DNA of 64,000 nucleotides from Paulownia fortunei (GCA_019321725.1 CM033122.1:13914274-13978273); one strand, 5' to 3'. Positions 47,401-57,890 are shown, counted from the first letter of the stretch. A program made the numbers and translations. The notes: a model not told the origin generated them from the sequence alone.

Positions 47401-47570
47401 TCATTATTTGCAAATCATGACAGATATGTGAGCCACAATCGGTAGCTAATACCCAAGAAGCATCGTTAATAGACAAATTAACTTCAACAAAATTTATACT
47501 TGAACTTTTAAGCTTGCAAGATACTCTTTGTAATTCCATTTCCAGTGCCCTGGTTTGCTGCAGTAATGGC
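44460..47570 (-). pseudogene. Copia-4 pol relic (protease to RNase H)
   Basis: Read right to left. Protease at 47375-47480: the active motif is 'WVLATDCGSHIC', with the catalytic Asp changed to Ala. Integrase C-terminal part is open at 46168-46578 ('MEHRNRTLLDMVRSIMS'). The RT N-terminus is in 45835-46047 ('SDIDSEKWQEAMQFEMDS', the family's 'SWQEAMKxEMDSM'). The RT palm region 45397-45597 is frameshifted. RNase H pieces are 44902-45090 ('RPDITHALSV') and 44642-44836 ('STIEAEYIVV'). The domain order and content are those of a full Copia pol. Many frameshifts and stops; no product expected. Confidence 0.85.
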
Positions 47571-48317
47571 ACTTGTCATTGGCTTTAGAAGAAACCTTAT
47601 TGACACCACCCTTCATCTTTAGCTTGTTGGGTTTGGAGGAACTCTTTCCTTTCTTTTTTCTTCTCTTGGGCTTTTTAGCCTTTGATCCGGAAAAAGACTT
47701 AACAAGCAGTATCGGCTTGTCCTTCTTCATAGTGGACTTAGTCATCTTTAACATGTTCACAAGCTCAGGGAGACTGGTCTCCATGTTGTGCATGTTAAAG
47801 TTGATAAAAAAGTTGTCAAATAAGGAAGGCAGAGACTGCAATAGAAGGTCCGTATAGAGTTCATTCTCCATAACAGCTCCAAGGGATGTCAGTCTTTCAA
47901 TGAGAGCTATCATCTTCAATCCATGGCCACGTACTGAAAATCCCTCAATTATATGACATCTGAAAAGCTCCTTTGAGTTCTAATATCTTGTCTGCTAAGT
48001 ACGTTCACCATAAAACTCTTGTAGGTGAAGTAAGATCCCATAAGCAGTATCTTGATCCTCATTCTATCTCTGTAGCTCATTTGACATCGATGCCAGCATG
48101 TAGTATCAGGCCTATAGATTGTTATCAACATAACGTAGGTAATCTGCACAAGCCTCTGAAGTAATACCCTCTGGTGGAACCAAATGAGGCACGACATTAA
48201 GGACTATGCCTTTTTCTCAGATTGAAGGACTATCTTAAGGGTTTTTAGCCAATCGACAAAGTTTGATTGAGTTAATTTGTTTTGTTCAAGAATTGTTGCA
48301 AGTGGATTCTATGCCAT
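47494..48317 (-). pseudogene. Copia-4 gag relic
   Basis: The ATG at 48317 gives an N-terminus like Copia-3 ('NPLATILEQNKLT', 'FVDWLKTLKIVLQSEKKA') with stops. The C-terminal 141 codons are open at 47494-47919: capsid end 'LPSLFDNFFINFNMHNMETSLPELVNM'-type sequence in pieces, a Lys-rich linker and a zinc knuckle. The knuckle has C-H-Y-C and His but the last Cys is Tyr, so RNA binding by this copy would be impaired. Confidence 0.85.
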
Positions 48318-49911
48318 TTTAGTAGAAAAATCTATAAAACATGCACGAAGCAGAAAATGAGTAAACTATGAAAAAATATATTCATTTAATATAAGGTCTT
48401 TAATACTAAATGTCTCTCACTATTTTCTTCGAATTCCATCACCCCTAATGGAAGCTCAGGAAATCGAGTTTCCTAGTGGGCTTAAGGTCCAACCAAAATA
48501 TTTCACACCCCACTTTTATGAGTCCCTGAAATATTTCTATCCATAGTCAACTCTTTGACGATTGTATTACTACACAACCCTCAAGTTTGTTTAGCCTCAC
48601 CTCTTCCCAGATACCCTAATTTTATGAACCCATATGGTATTAAGTGTCAAACAACACCTACCAAATGTTCATGTGGATTGAACATCATGATATCCCATGA
48701 CTCATGGCCAACATAATAATGATTCTATCACACAAGCATCTCTATGCTTGGTAGAGATCACAACTTTCCAATACAAGACCACCCCACGACTCATGGTTGG
48801 TGATCAAGTGCGGTAGCGGTCGTCATGTCTCCACTTTTGATGGTAGGAATGGAATGATAAATCCCACCTAACTTTTTCATTTTTGCTTGAAATCGAATTA
48901 TATTAAAAAATTCTTTTACTTAATTTTGTAAATTAAATGGGGTTTAATTTTATCCAAGACTTTATCATTATTAAAATTAGGTTGGTTATTTAATGCATAA
49001 TATCATAATATAATTGCACAAGCATAAAAGTATTAAATAAAATCTTAAATATGCATCTAATACATACTTAAAAAAATGGATGATCATGAACCAGTCCAAT
49101 GCAGTCCATTTGAGACAAAAATAAACCTAAGGTCAGTCTAAGGGTAATAAAATGGAATAAAACCTATTCTATTACATAATTGTATCTCATACAATCATGG
49201 ACCTTCATTGGAACCTCCTTCTTGATTTTCCTTCATTTTCCAAAGAAAAACAAAATACCTCACCACCTATTTTACTCTCTTTTCAGAAAAATAACTAATT
49301 TACACAGATGGAATAAGAAGTCGCAGGCCCCATTTTAAAACTCAAAAAATATTAAATAAAACCAATCACATTAGTCCAACGGCGCATGATCATCCTGTAT
49401 ATGCTTATAATAAACATCACTTGCAATTATCAAAATATATAAATTTACCAAGTTGTTTAATGCAATTTTTGTCTTACAATAATTTTTAATTGCTTGAAAA
49501 ATATTTTTTTTGAAATTATTAAAACTAATATTTAATTTTAAAATTCTAGAAATTCAAAATAAAATGGACCCAAAAAATGGCGCGACGAATAGCATAATAG
49601 TTGCCCATCGGGCGCATGCACTAGCGTGCTGCCGCCAACTGCCTTATCGCATGCAGCTTCGTGCGACGGTAGCAACTACTACTACACGTCGCTAGGTGCT
49701 GCACCAAACTGTCTAGTGTCCCACACTCGACGCGTGTGCAGCCAGTTTTTTGCATTCTTTTTTTCTGATTTTATTATTTAAACAATTTAAATAAAATAAT
49801 TAAATAAAATTCCAATTATCAATTATAATAATCATGCAAAATCATAAATTTAAACAATTTAAGTTATGTAAATACAAATCCAAAACAATCGCTAAATAAG
49901 CAAAACCGTGA
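48318..49911 (-). other. Copia-4 leader region
   Basis: About 1.6 kb between the primer site and gag, matching the Copia-3 leader (21561-23171) in most blocks. Shared blocks include the CATGACTCATGG stretch and the ATTTCCTAGTGGG stretch. Near 49574-49740 it has a GC-rich block where Copia-3 has another. No coding sequence is seen. The sequence before gag ends in a TTTTGTAG-like 3' splice pattern in Copia-3, so a leader intron is possible but unproven. Confidence 0.6.
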
Positions 49912-49923
49912 CTCTAATACCAC
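49912..49923 (-). other. Primer-binding site of Copia-4
   Basis: On the minus strand, GTGGTATTAGAG directly follows the LTR. It has one or two changes from TGGTATCAGAG (initiator Met tRNA). Confidence 0.75.
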
Positions 49924-52122
49924 TGTTGTGTTCATTATAATTGCAGGGGCATGCACAACGAAAAATTAAAAATTTTGTTAAACATAAATTTATTAAATAA
50001 AATTTTCCCTCGATTCGAAAGTTATTCTAATGATCACGCTTATTCAAATGAATATATATAAATAAATATATTAAATTCAGATTATACCTTTCGTGTACTC
50101 TGGTTGCTGTAGGGAATGAAGCAATTAATTATTTATCAGAACTCGTAGGGATCGACGTATCTAATGTTTGTCCTTAAAATCATTTTCAAATTTAGAACTA
50201 AAGTAATATTTGTTTTTTAATCCAATTGATGGATCAAGAACAAACTTTCAAGAACAATAAAGATTGATTCTTTAAGTTTTTTAAATTTGGATATGAAGAG
50301 AATAAAGATACCTATTTTCTTTAAGAAAATCAAGATTTTCAAGAAAACACTTTTCTTCTTCTTTCTTTTCTTTTCTTTTTCTTGCAGAGAAAAATAGAAG
50401 ACTAACAAAATAATTATTTTTAAAAATCTTGAAGTAATTTTTGGCTCTTCCCAATTAATAGGGGCCAAAATTGGTTTTTCTCCAACTCTTGGACAGTTTG
50501 TCAATTTTGAACAATTTCAAAGTTTAATCTTAAAAGGATTCTAAATCTTCCAACAAATCTTCTTTTTTCTCTCTTCAATGTATGTGAACTTATTTGAAAC
50601 TACATTAGTCATCAATATTATGCTACATATATTTTTGATATTAATTTAAACTCTTCAAATAATATCAAGATAGATATATATCAAAAATATATTTATATAA
50701 AATAAATTCCTAATGGTCGGCTTTTATCTTATAAAAATCAGTCATTATATTTTAATTATATAAATATATTAATTAAATAAATAATATTTATTTCAATTAT
50801 CCACTTCATCTTCTGGTAGGCTTATTAAGTGATCCATTTTAATTTTTGGGCTTGGACTTAAAAAATCCAAGAATCAATCCAATTGATTAATTATAATTTA
50901 CTCCAATTGGGCTTCCTAATCAAATTAGGTCCAATCAAATAATCTAATTATTTAATCAAATAATTTAATTTAATCATTAAATTAAATAGAACCCCAATTA
51001 ATTAATTAATCAGTATTAACTAATTAATTTTCAACCATTGAAAAAATTCAAAAATAAGAAATATTATTTCCATAAAGATGTGTGACCGTTTTAGGTTTAC
51101 TACTAAGTTAGTAGTGGCTTGCAACATTTGTAACTTATGAATAATAATTATTCCAATTAGTTAATCCAATTAATTAATCCGGTTGGAATTAACTCCTTAA
51201 TTTTAAATATCTCACTATCCATGAAAATACCTAACAAGTAATTATGGCAAACTAGTCTTAAGTGAAATAGTGAGTAAACCTATTTCAGTTGCAAGTACCA
51301 TGTACGTACGGTTATTTCAACAGCTAATTTCCCGATTGAATATAGGGCATGGATTATAAGTCAAAATCCTAAATAACTCAATAATTGTGATTCCATTTCA
51401 AGTTCCAATGATTCCTAATGAATCAAGATTTATCCTACATTGGTCAAGGTCTTTAAATTATGAATTATGAAAACACAGAAGATTCCCTTGTTAAATAAAA
51501 TACAAGTGTCGAATTTTATGTAGGCCACTAATAAACCTTTATGCACACCAATGCAACACCCACATACTCCATTTGTGATTGTCAAGCAATTAGAAGATAT
51601 ATCAAAGTATTGCAGGATGCACACAAGGCTACCATCATGCATCAAGTCCAAGGACTAGCCATGTACCATCGCAATAATTTTTTTTTACTTCGACAGTCAA
51701 AGCCTCCATCTAAGAATTTCTTGTGGGCCATGTTTGATGTAATTATTTTCTAACGTGCACCTATATACTTGCACTTGCATCTCTATGATAATGCTAATAG
51801 ATGCGATATTCTCGTCTTACGAGTATACATCATATGTGCGAGTTTTACTGAGCTATTTGATGTCCCATTTCAAAAAGCCTTTGACTCGAAGCTTATTTAA
51901 GACCAAAGCCTTATAGGAATGTTCCATGATCGCTATCATATGCGCGACCATACCCCATAGCTAAATTTGGTTTTAGGACTTTATCTATTGTGCAGAAAGA
52001 TAAAATGTAAGATATAAAAAATTATCTTTTTATTAATATGATTCCCAATAAAATTGTCTTAACAAAAGAAAAGAGTACAGTACGCCCAATTTAGTTGGGG
52101 CATTGGGCATCCTACTCTAACA
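49924..52122 (-). repeat. 5' LTR of Copia-4
   Basis: 2199 bp. In element sense it starts TGTTAGAGTAGGATGCCC and ends ATAATGAACACAACA. It gives the best view of the full family LTR, with promoter zone, A/G tract and terminal region all present and no internal 793-bp duplication. Confidence 0.87.
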
Positions 52123-52340
52123 TTTAGAGCACACTCCGATACAAAAACAAGAGCCTCCTTTTAGAGTGCACTCTTATAAAGCAAAAACAGCACATCCCAT
52201 CAGAACAATTATGTTGTGAGTGGTAAAGAAAGCATTGATCGCCATGTTCCTCGTAGAAATCAAGACACTTCATGGGATGCTAAAAGAATCGAGCAAAGAT
52301 AAAAAGGCCTCATGGTAGGGAAGCCAACGAGAATGAGGAA
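52123..52340 (+). other. Interior of Tat/LARD-like relic, third part
   Basis: It resumes after Copia-4 with the same TTTAGAGnnCACTCC-rich sequence type as 42428-42530. Non-coding. It ends where an Athila-type LTR end begins at 52341. Confidence 0.45.
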
Positions 52341-52540
52341 TGATAAGTGCATATTTTGACATCTTTTTTATCAAATCTATTATACTTTCCTTACTTTATT
52401 CTTGTTAATATTATAGTTTTATTAATATTTTGTGTTAGAGAATCAATAAATAAAAAGAGATCAAAATTGAACTAAAATGAAACCAAAGAAGACAACACGT
52501 TTTGTGAACAAGATGCGAGATAATATTTTGCTACAATTTT
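52341..52540 (+). repeat. Athila-type LTR 5'-end fragment, plus strand
   Basis: TGATAAGTGCATATTTTGAC and following sequence match, in inverse orientation, the LTR start at 54498 (shared TTTATTCTTGTTAATATTAT and TTTATTAATATTTTGTGTTA). It also follows the Gypsy-5 LTR pattern for about 200 bp. It then abuts the end of the minus-strand LTR at about 52541, giving an inverted, head-to-tail junction. Confidence 0.7.
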
Positions 52541-54498
52541 AAGGTTGCAAATCCAAATGCAAGTTATATTAAGTAATAAATTTCTCGTGAGTCCAAGTTC
52601 AATCTACAGGGAAGTTGTTTGAAGAATTCAAGTTTATATTTTTAAAAAGATGGAGTTTATATGAATCAAAATATATGAACAATGTATGTTGTAACTAGAG
52701 AAAAATCGAAGTAATAAAAGTACTGAGTATTAGGGATCCACTCTTGAGTTTTGGATAGAGAAATGGTTATTTATTCTTTTTACCTCTATTAATTGCCACA
52801 ATCAGAATTCATATATAATGAAGGTTCTAATGGGAAGATATTATCAAATAACTCATACAATAAGGTAATCATGATATTATCTTACTATTGCAAATTATCT
52901 CTTAATGCCAACATTTATTTATGGGATCAAGCATTTATGCACACCTTCGTCAACAACAAATCAAGGTTTCACATTAGCAGTCGGTGGGGTAAAACCGTAC
53001 AATAAGCTAAATGAACCCAAGTATTTGTTGTGCCATTGGAAATACATAAATCAAGAATCACCACAAAACAAGTAGGGTTTAGATCAAAAATAAAAATAAT
53101 AATACAACATACTTAAACATTTGCTACGCTTATAACCATTCATCTTCCTCCATCAAAAGATTAACCCTTTTTTCTTGATAAAATGAAATTTAGAAAAATA
53201 TAATAAAAGGAGCAAAAAACTAAAAATATAAGAGAAACTAGAGAATGTATTTATATTACTACTAGAAAACTTACAATACTAGAAAACATACAAACTAGAT
53301 AACTTAGCCTAAAGAAACCTTTTACCCCCCTCCTCTTACAAGCTTAATATATGGACTATTTATAGTACTTTGAGTAAGTTAGAGGCCAAATAAATAATTG
53401 AGAGGTTAATCAAGTGGTATGCTAGTTGCCAAGAGTTGATAAGTTGTTACACTAATTTCTCATCTACTGAATTGAATTGTATTTTTTGGTTAGATACAAC
53501 TAGATTTTGAAGATGCATAAAGAATCAAAATTGTAGATCTTTCGGCACTGATATATTTTCATATATCTTTTGTCAAATTTGTCAGTTGGATAAAGTAGAT
53601 ATGATCAAATTACCGAGTCATGTCCAATAGTTATCCTTTAACAACAGCAGCAATTGCAAACTATGTTTTACCAATTTGACATATTTTCACACCATCTTAT
53701 CTGCAGCAAACTTGTTTATTTACCTCTTTTGTATAACATATCCAAATTTCAACCCAAAATAAATTTGGGATCAAGAGATATAACGTAATTGGTAAAATAA
53801 GTCAATACTAGGTTGAACTCTAATCCGAATTTTGGTGATCCATTTTGTGCAACTACTTGAATGAATTTTCTGCCATCATCAAGACTGAATTGGGCTGAGC
53901 TTCTAATAGAAAAATTGTACCTCTATTTCTTGGATTTCAAATGAAACAATCTTCAGGTTCATAGAGCTCAAATAATATCAACAATGTATGTAGACAATTT
54001 TGATGATTAATATAGTCTCAAATTAGTCCACATACAATAGAAGAGTGAAAAAAGAAGAGTTCTTGAAAGATTTGGAATCCTTCCAAGATAAGGTTTTGAA
54101 GTAGTTCAAAATAGAAAAACTTTCCAAGAGTTGGAAAAGGATTAAAGTTTTCAACCCTATATATATGAGGGATGAAAATTACATAATTCAATTCAAAAAT
54201 TTGAGCAAAAATATTTTGTTTAAAGTCTTCTATTTTTACTCTTCAAGAAAAGAAAAGAAAGAAAAAGAAAATCAGTTTCTTGTTATTTTCTTCATATTAT
54301 TGTTTCAAGAACTTAAAGAATCTATCTTTATTGTTCTTGAAAATATACTCCGGTCTCAAATTACAAATACTGCACAAGTCTAAAAACATGCTTCCATTTA
54401 TTCCCTAACACAAAATATTAATAAAACAATAATATTAACAAGAATAAAGCAAGAAAAGTATAAAGAATATAAAAATATATTAAAGTATGCACTTATCA
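52541..54498 (-). repeat. 3' LTR of Gypsy-6 with a Copia LTR fragment inserted
   Basis: In minus-strand sense it starts TGATAAGTGCATACTTTAAT at 54498 and ends near ACTTGCATTTGGATTTGCAA at about 52541. A TATA-like CTATAAATAGT is near 53356-53366. It is interrupted at about 53967-54356 by a piece of Copia-3/4-type LTR. It is adjacent to the Gypsy-6 interior through a decayed polypurine tract. The longest local ORF, 70 codons at 52793, is unsupported. Confidence 0.75.
53967..54356 (+). mobile_element. Copia-3/4-type LTR promoter fragment inside the Gypsy-6 LTR
   Basis: About 390 bp matches the Copia-3 LTR (compare about 20760-21160): AATATCAACAATGTATGTAG, TTCCAAGAGTTGGAAAAGG, the promoter zone CCCTATATATATGAGGGATG (54152-54171) and the AAGAAAAGAAAGAAAAAG tract. 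Neither LTR end is present, so this is an internal LTR fragment rather than a solo LTR. It points opposite to Gypsy-6. Confidence 0.75.
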
Positions 54499-54516
54499 AA
54501 TTTTCTCACACTTAAC

Positions 54517-56150
54517 CCTTGCTTGTCCTCGAGCAAGCCTAAAATAATCATAAACTAATCCACTTTCGTAGGAAATCATAATTGCATTTAGCATATGTAA
54601 CAAGCCTTTTAAACCCCTAGGTGGCCCATAGAGGATGAGTTATAGTCTCGTAAAGGTTTCCAGTAGTGATACCCACAAACACCTATAATAACTATCTTCC
54701 AACTTTTATTCTCATGAAGCAACAAAGTAATATAGAAATAAAATCAAACAAGTGTTGAGTTTAACTCTTAGTCATTCAAAAATCAATACATTTCTGTAAT
54801 AAGCATACTTAAGTGTGTGCGGACAATTAATGTCAATAGTGATGAAACTATGCATGCTTCAAATAAGTCAATTATCATAAAACCTTACAAAAACCATCAC
54901 CCAATCTCTAACAGAAAAGTTAAACATCATAGGTTCTTTTCCTTTACTGCAAATCTCCACTACACTGAAGGCACCACACGAAATCAAAAGATTTTCAACA
55001 AAGGTTGTAATGGGGCTAAAGGGTGGTGATGTAGCTAAGAAACAAATGTTCTAAAAGGATAGGATGCAACAAATGTTCTAAAAACTTCATGGAATTAGAG
55101 ACGTAGAATTTATCGATGAAGAATTCTCAAACTCCACAAATTTCACACTAGGGTCTATTGTTATTGAATTGGATCCCTCGTATTCATCTTGCAACATCTC
55201 ATTTTTAGTTGCAACTTGTAGCACTTTGCAATTTTTTTTTCTTTCTATATTTTTTATTATTGTTTTTCTTTTCTTTTTTAAAAGAGAAACACCCCCACAT
55301 TTATCCTCTATTCCAATCTGAATTTCTTTTATAAGTTCAAGCTGTCAATTAAATATCTCTTAAACTCCAATTATTTTTAGAACAAGGGTTGGATAATAGT
55401 ATATTTAGGTTAGGTAAAAAGATATGGTTACAAAAAAAAATATTTATTTATTGAACGGCTCAAAGTAGTTTACTAGGGGGATGTTTTCTTGAAACATCAT
55501 ATGGGGAACAAGTTGATTTGCAATGGTGCTAGAAAGCCTAATGCCTTAATTATTTTTCTAATGGTGTATTATCAGTCGTTTGCCTTGACAGACCAAAAGT
55601 AAAAGTTCTAATACTATACCCCTATATGTTGAAGATCCAAGTGATGATTAGAGTAAGGGTATAAGAACTATCTATTTTAACATGATTGCCTTCACACTGA
55701 ATAACATAACTATTTATGCAAAACAAAAGTTGAGTATAATTATCACAAAAATATATTAACCAAATAACAACATCAAAGTCCAAAACAACACCCATCATCA
55801 ATCAAACCATATTATCCATGTTTAATTTTAATCATTGAAGTTGAAAGAACCTATACGACTAAAAAAAATAATTGTTAATTCACAAACATTTGTTAAAAAC
55901 TTCACAAACCTACCATGTTATGCAAAAAATAGGAATGCGTCTAAAGAGTGTTACAATTACCCTTTACTCAGCTACCATTTTTCATGTTTTCAATGGACCC
56001 ATAAAAAAACACGCTTGGTTTTTTATTTTTTTATTTTTAAATACAAGAAAAACATACATTGAACACACAAGTCATGATATCAACTATCCCTCTCCCCAAC
56101 CTAATCGAAACAAGTAGAATTTGAAAGATATCACCTGAAGTGTGGCTAAT
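54517..56150 (-). other. 3' spacer of Gypsy-6
   Basis: Non-coding. From 54517 to about 55840 it matches the reverse complement of the Gypsy-5 spacer (blocks CAAACACCTAT, AAAACTTCATGGAAT and AACATCATATGGGGAACAAG). From about 55860 to 56150 there is no Gypsy-5 counterpart, so the captured block starts around here. The part from about 55093 is repeated at 62713-63850. Confidence 0.75.
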
Positions 56151-56210
56151 AAAGCTGAAATAACAAAAAAAAAACACATACTATTAGATAAAATCATTAA
56201 CAATTTAGTA

Positions 56211-56863
56211 TCACACACTGAGAGTCAAATTCAATTTGCATTTTTGACTATTGTTCCTATTAGACCAATCGACATTGGCCAAGGCTGGATCAGGTTTTGG
56301 CACATATGCTAGAAGTTGATCAATCAGCTGGTCAGGTGTTGGAGCATAAATGAGGATTCTTCTCACAAATATAGAAATAAAACCTTTTTTCACAACATGA
56401 TTTATGAAAGATAGCAAACCATCATAAAAATCATTAACATTAAGAATACCTGTAGGTTTTTGGTGAATATTGAGTTGTGCCCAAGGGACAACTTAGATTA
56501 ATTCCTCCAATGTACCAAAACCGCCACGTAGAATAATGAATGCATCCGCATTGTTTAACATGTTAGGCATTCTATCCTGAATATGTGATACTTTTAGCTC
56601 ATCTCCAATGGTCATACCTGTAATATTCTGTACTGTGAAAGATTTTGGGATAACTCCCACAACTTTGACACCTCCTACATAAGTAGAAATAGCAACACTC
56701 CCCATTAACCCCAAACTGTCTCCCCCATATACTAAATGAATTTTTCTCTCTGCTAAAGTTCTACCAAGGTTATTGTCTGCCTTATAAAATCACCATTTTT
56801 TCCAAAATTGGATCCACAAAAAACACAAATGTAATTGAATTTACGAGTTGAAGAAACTTCCAT
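56211..56863 (-). pseudogene. LOG-like cytokinin-activating enzyme, intronless retrotransposon-borne copy
   Basis: LOG enzymes release active cytokinin bases from cytokinin riboside 5'-monophosphates in the plant cytosol and nucleus. This copy reads from ATG 56863 ('YICVFCGSNFGKNG', the Rossmann start) through 'LVYGGDSLGLMG' and 'GVIPKSF' to 'DAFIILRGGFGTLEEL'. It then runs 'PWAQLNIHQKPTGILNV' and a C-terminal 'PDQLIDQLLAYVPKPDPAL' tail, ending at TGA 56211-56213. The length is about 217 codons, like plant LOGs (about 210-230). It has no introns although plant LOG genes are normally multi-exon, so it came through an RNA copy. Defects: one frameshift near 56770-56785 and a TAA at 56493-56495 replacing the Glu of LEEL-E-V. 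The P of the PGGxGTxxE motif is Arg, while its last Glu is kept. It lies on the pol strand, after integrase. Confidence 0.9.
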
Positions 56864-57136
56864 TTTTTTTAATTTTTATTTTTTTTTTGAAAATAAGTTG
56901 TGCAAAAATAGAGTGAGTACAGTGATATTTATTGAGGTGTGGATAGGAAATGCATTTATTGCATGTCTTTTTTTTGTCAAAAAGATTGAAAAACACATAC
57001 AAAATTTAAAAATTACCTACTGACACGTGAAGGTACATGTAATTATGATTGTGGCTCACATCTTCCTCTGATTTTACATCCAGTAACGGCTTAAATGCCC
57101 TTTATGGGTCGATCATATACTTCCCACCCAGTTTTT

Positions 57137-57562
57137 TTATAAACTGCAGATAGAGTCTTTTAATGTTAGATTCTCAAGACTATAAAGCTCATATTCATTT
57201 CGAAAACGATCCCATAAATCAAGAATTGCACGTTGTACCAATCCATATGAATGTGTATCAAAAGTCAATATAATGTGATTTAAAGAATCCTTCCTTAGTC
57301 CATCCATAATGAATTTAAGTTTATCTTTTCGAATTTTAGAGACCATTCCTAAAGAACGACACTTTTTGTTGCAAGTCCATCTAGCACAATTGTGACAAAC
57401 TTTCATTTTTTTCGCCCTTCATTTTTTTGAATATGTACTTTTACCAAAACCAGGTATGTATCTAGTAAGCAAATCTGAAAACTCATGTGAAAACTCACCT
57501 GCTCTTACCTTTGCTTCAATTATCCATCGTATGTCCTCCGGAATGCCCTTGTGCATAAGCAT
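57137..57562 (-). pseudogene. Small Cys-rich basic protein, carlavirus nucleic-acid-binding-protein-like
   Basis: Two open pieces in one frame are separated by a single TGA (57419-57421). They are 47 codons from ATG 57562 and 89 codons from ATG 57406 to 57137. The first has an 'IPEDIRWIIEA' helix and ends in a Gly-Lys-Ser-Thr-Tyr motif followed by basic residues. The second opens with a C-x2-C-x4-C-x3-C cluster. A GKSTY/GxSTYA basic stretch just before a Cys finger, preceded by an (I/M)P-x-D helix, is the layout of the Cys-rich nucleic-acid-binding proteins of carlaviruses. The 70-residue C-terminal extension has no counterpart I recognise. The similarity is from memory of family pattern, not a search. 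It could instead be an unrelated plant or retroelement zinc-finger ORF. It sits between integrase and the LOG-like gene on the same strand. Confidence 0.45.
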
Positions 57563-57890
57563 CCTCAATCATTCAATCCTGATTTTAAAAATTTTCAAAA
57601 TTGCATTTTTAGGAAGAAAAGAGAATTGCTTTTTAAGAGTTAGAAAAATGTCACCCATTTTGAAAAGAATAAGAAAAGAGAATAAGAAAAGTAAAGAAAA
57701 TTTGTACAAAGATTTTAGTTGTTTGGGAAACTAACAAGTCCAACTTTTATAGCCACAGAGTACCGTTATCTGCCATTTAACCAGGAAAAGAAAAAAAAAG
57801 AAAAAAATAAAACTTTCAAAACAAATAAAGTCAGAGAAAATGAGTATATACAACACTAATCATAACAAGGGTTAGAAAGAAAAAGAATTT
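57563..57890 (-). other. Spacer between Gypsy-6 integrase and the Cys-rich ORF
   Basis: About 330 bp, A/T-rich. On the minus strand a 30-codon ATG-led piece ('MGDIFLTLKKQFSFLPKNA') ends shortly before the Cys-rich ORF. Its frame differs and its significance is unknown. Confidence 0.4.

Larger units (their letters stand above)
42531..52122 (-). mobile_element. Copia-4: Ty1/Copia element, same family as Copia-3, minus strand
   Basis: A 9.6-kb element with LTRs at 42531-44434 (3' LTR) and 49924-52122 (5' LTR). The imperfect target duplication is CTTAG/TTTAG (42526-42530, 52123-52127). It has an initiator-Met-type primer site next to the 5' LTR and a polypurine tract next to the 3' LTR. Unlike Copia-3 it keeps the integrase and RT regions, though these are broken by stops and frameshifts. 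The 3' LTR lacks about 300 bp present in the 5' LTR. It is inserted in the Tat-like relic. Confidence 0.9.

Noticed and set aside
55835..56117. Two overlapping plus-strand ORFs of 75-81 codons in the Gypsy-6 spacer
   Set aside because: Overlapping frames with no recognisable domain, running against the element's coding strand, so more likely incidental.
57456..57734. 92-codon plus-strand ORF
   Set aside because: It is the complement of the Cys-rich ORF region and its spacer. The minus strand has the meaningful motifs.
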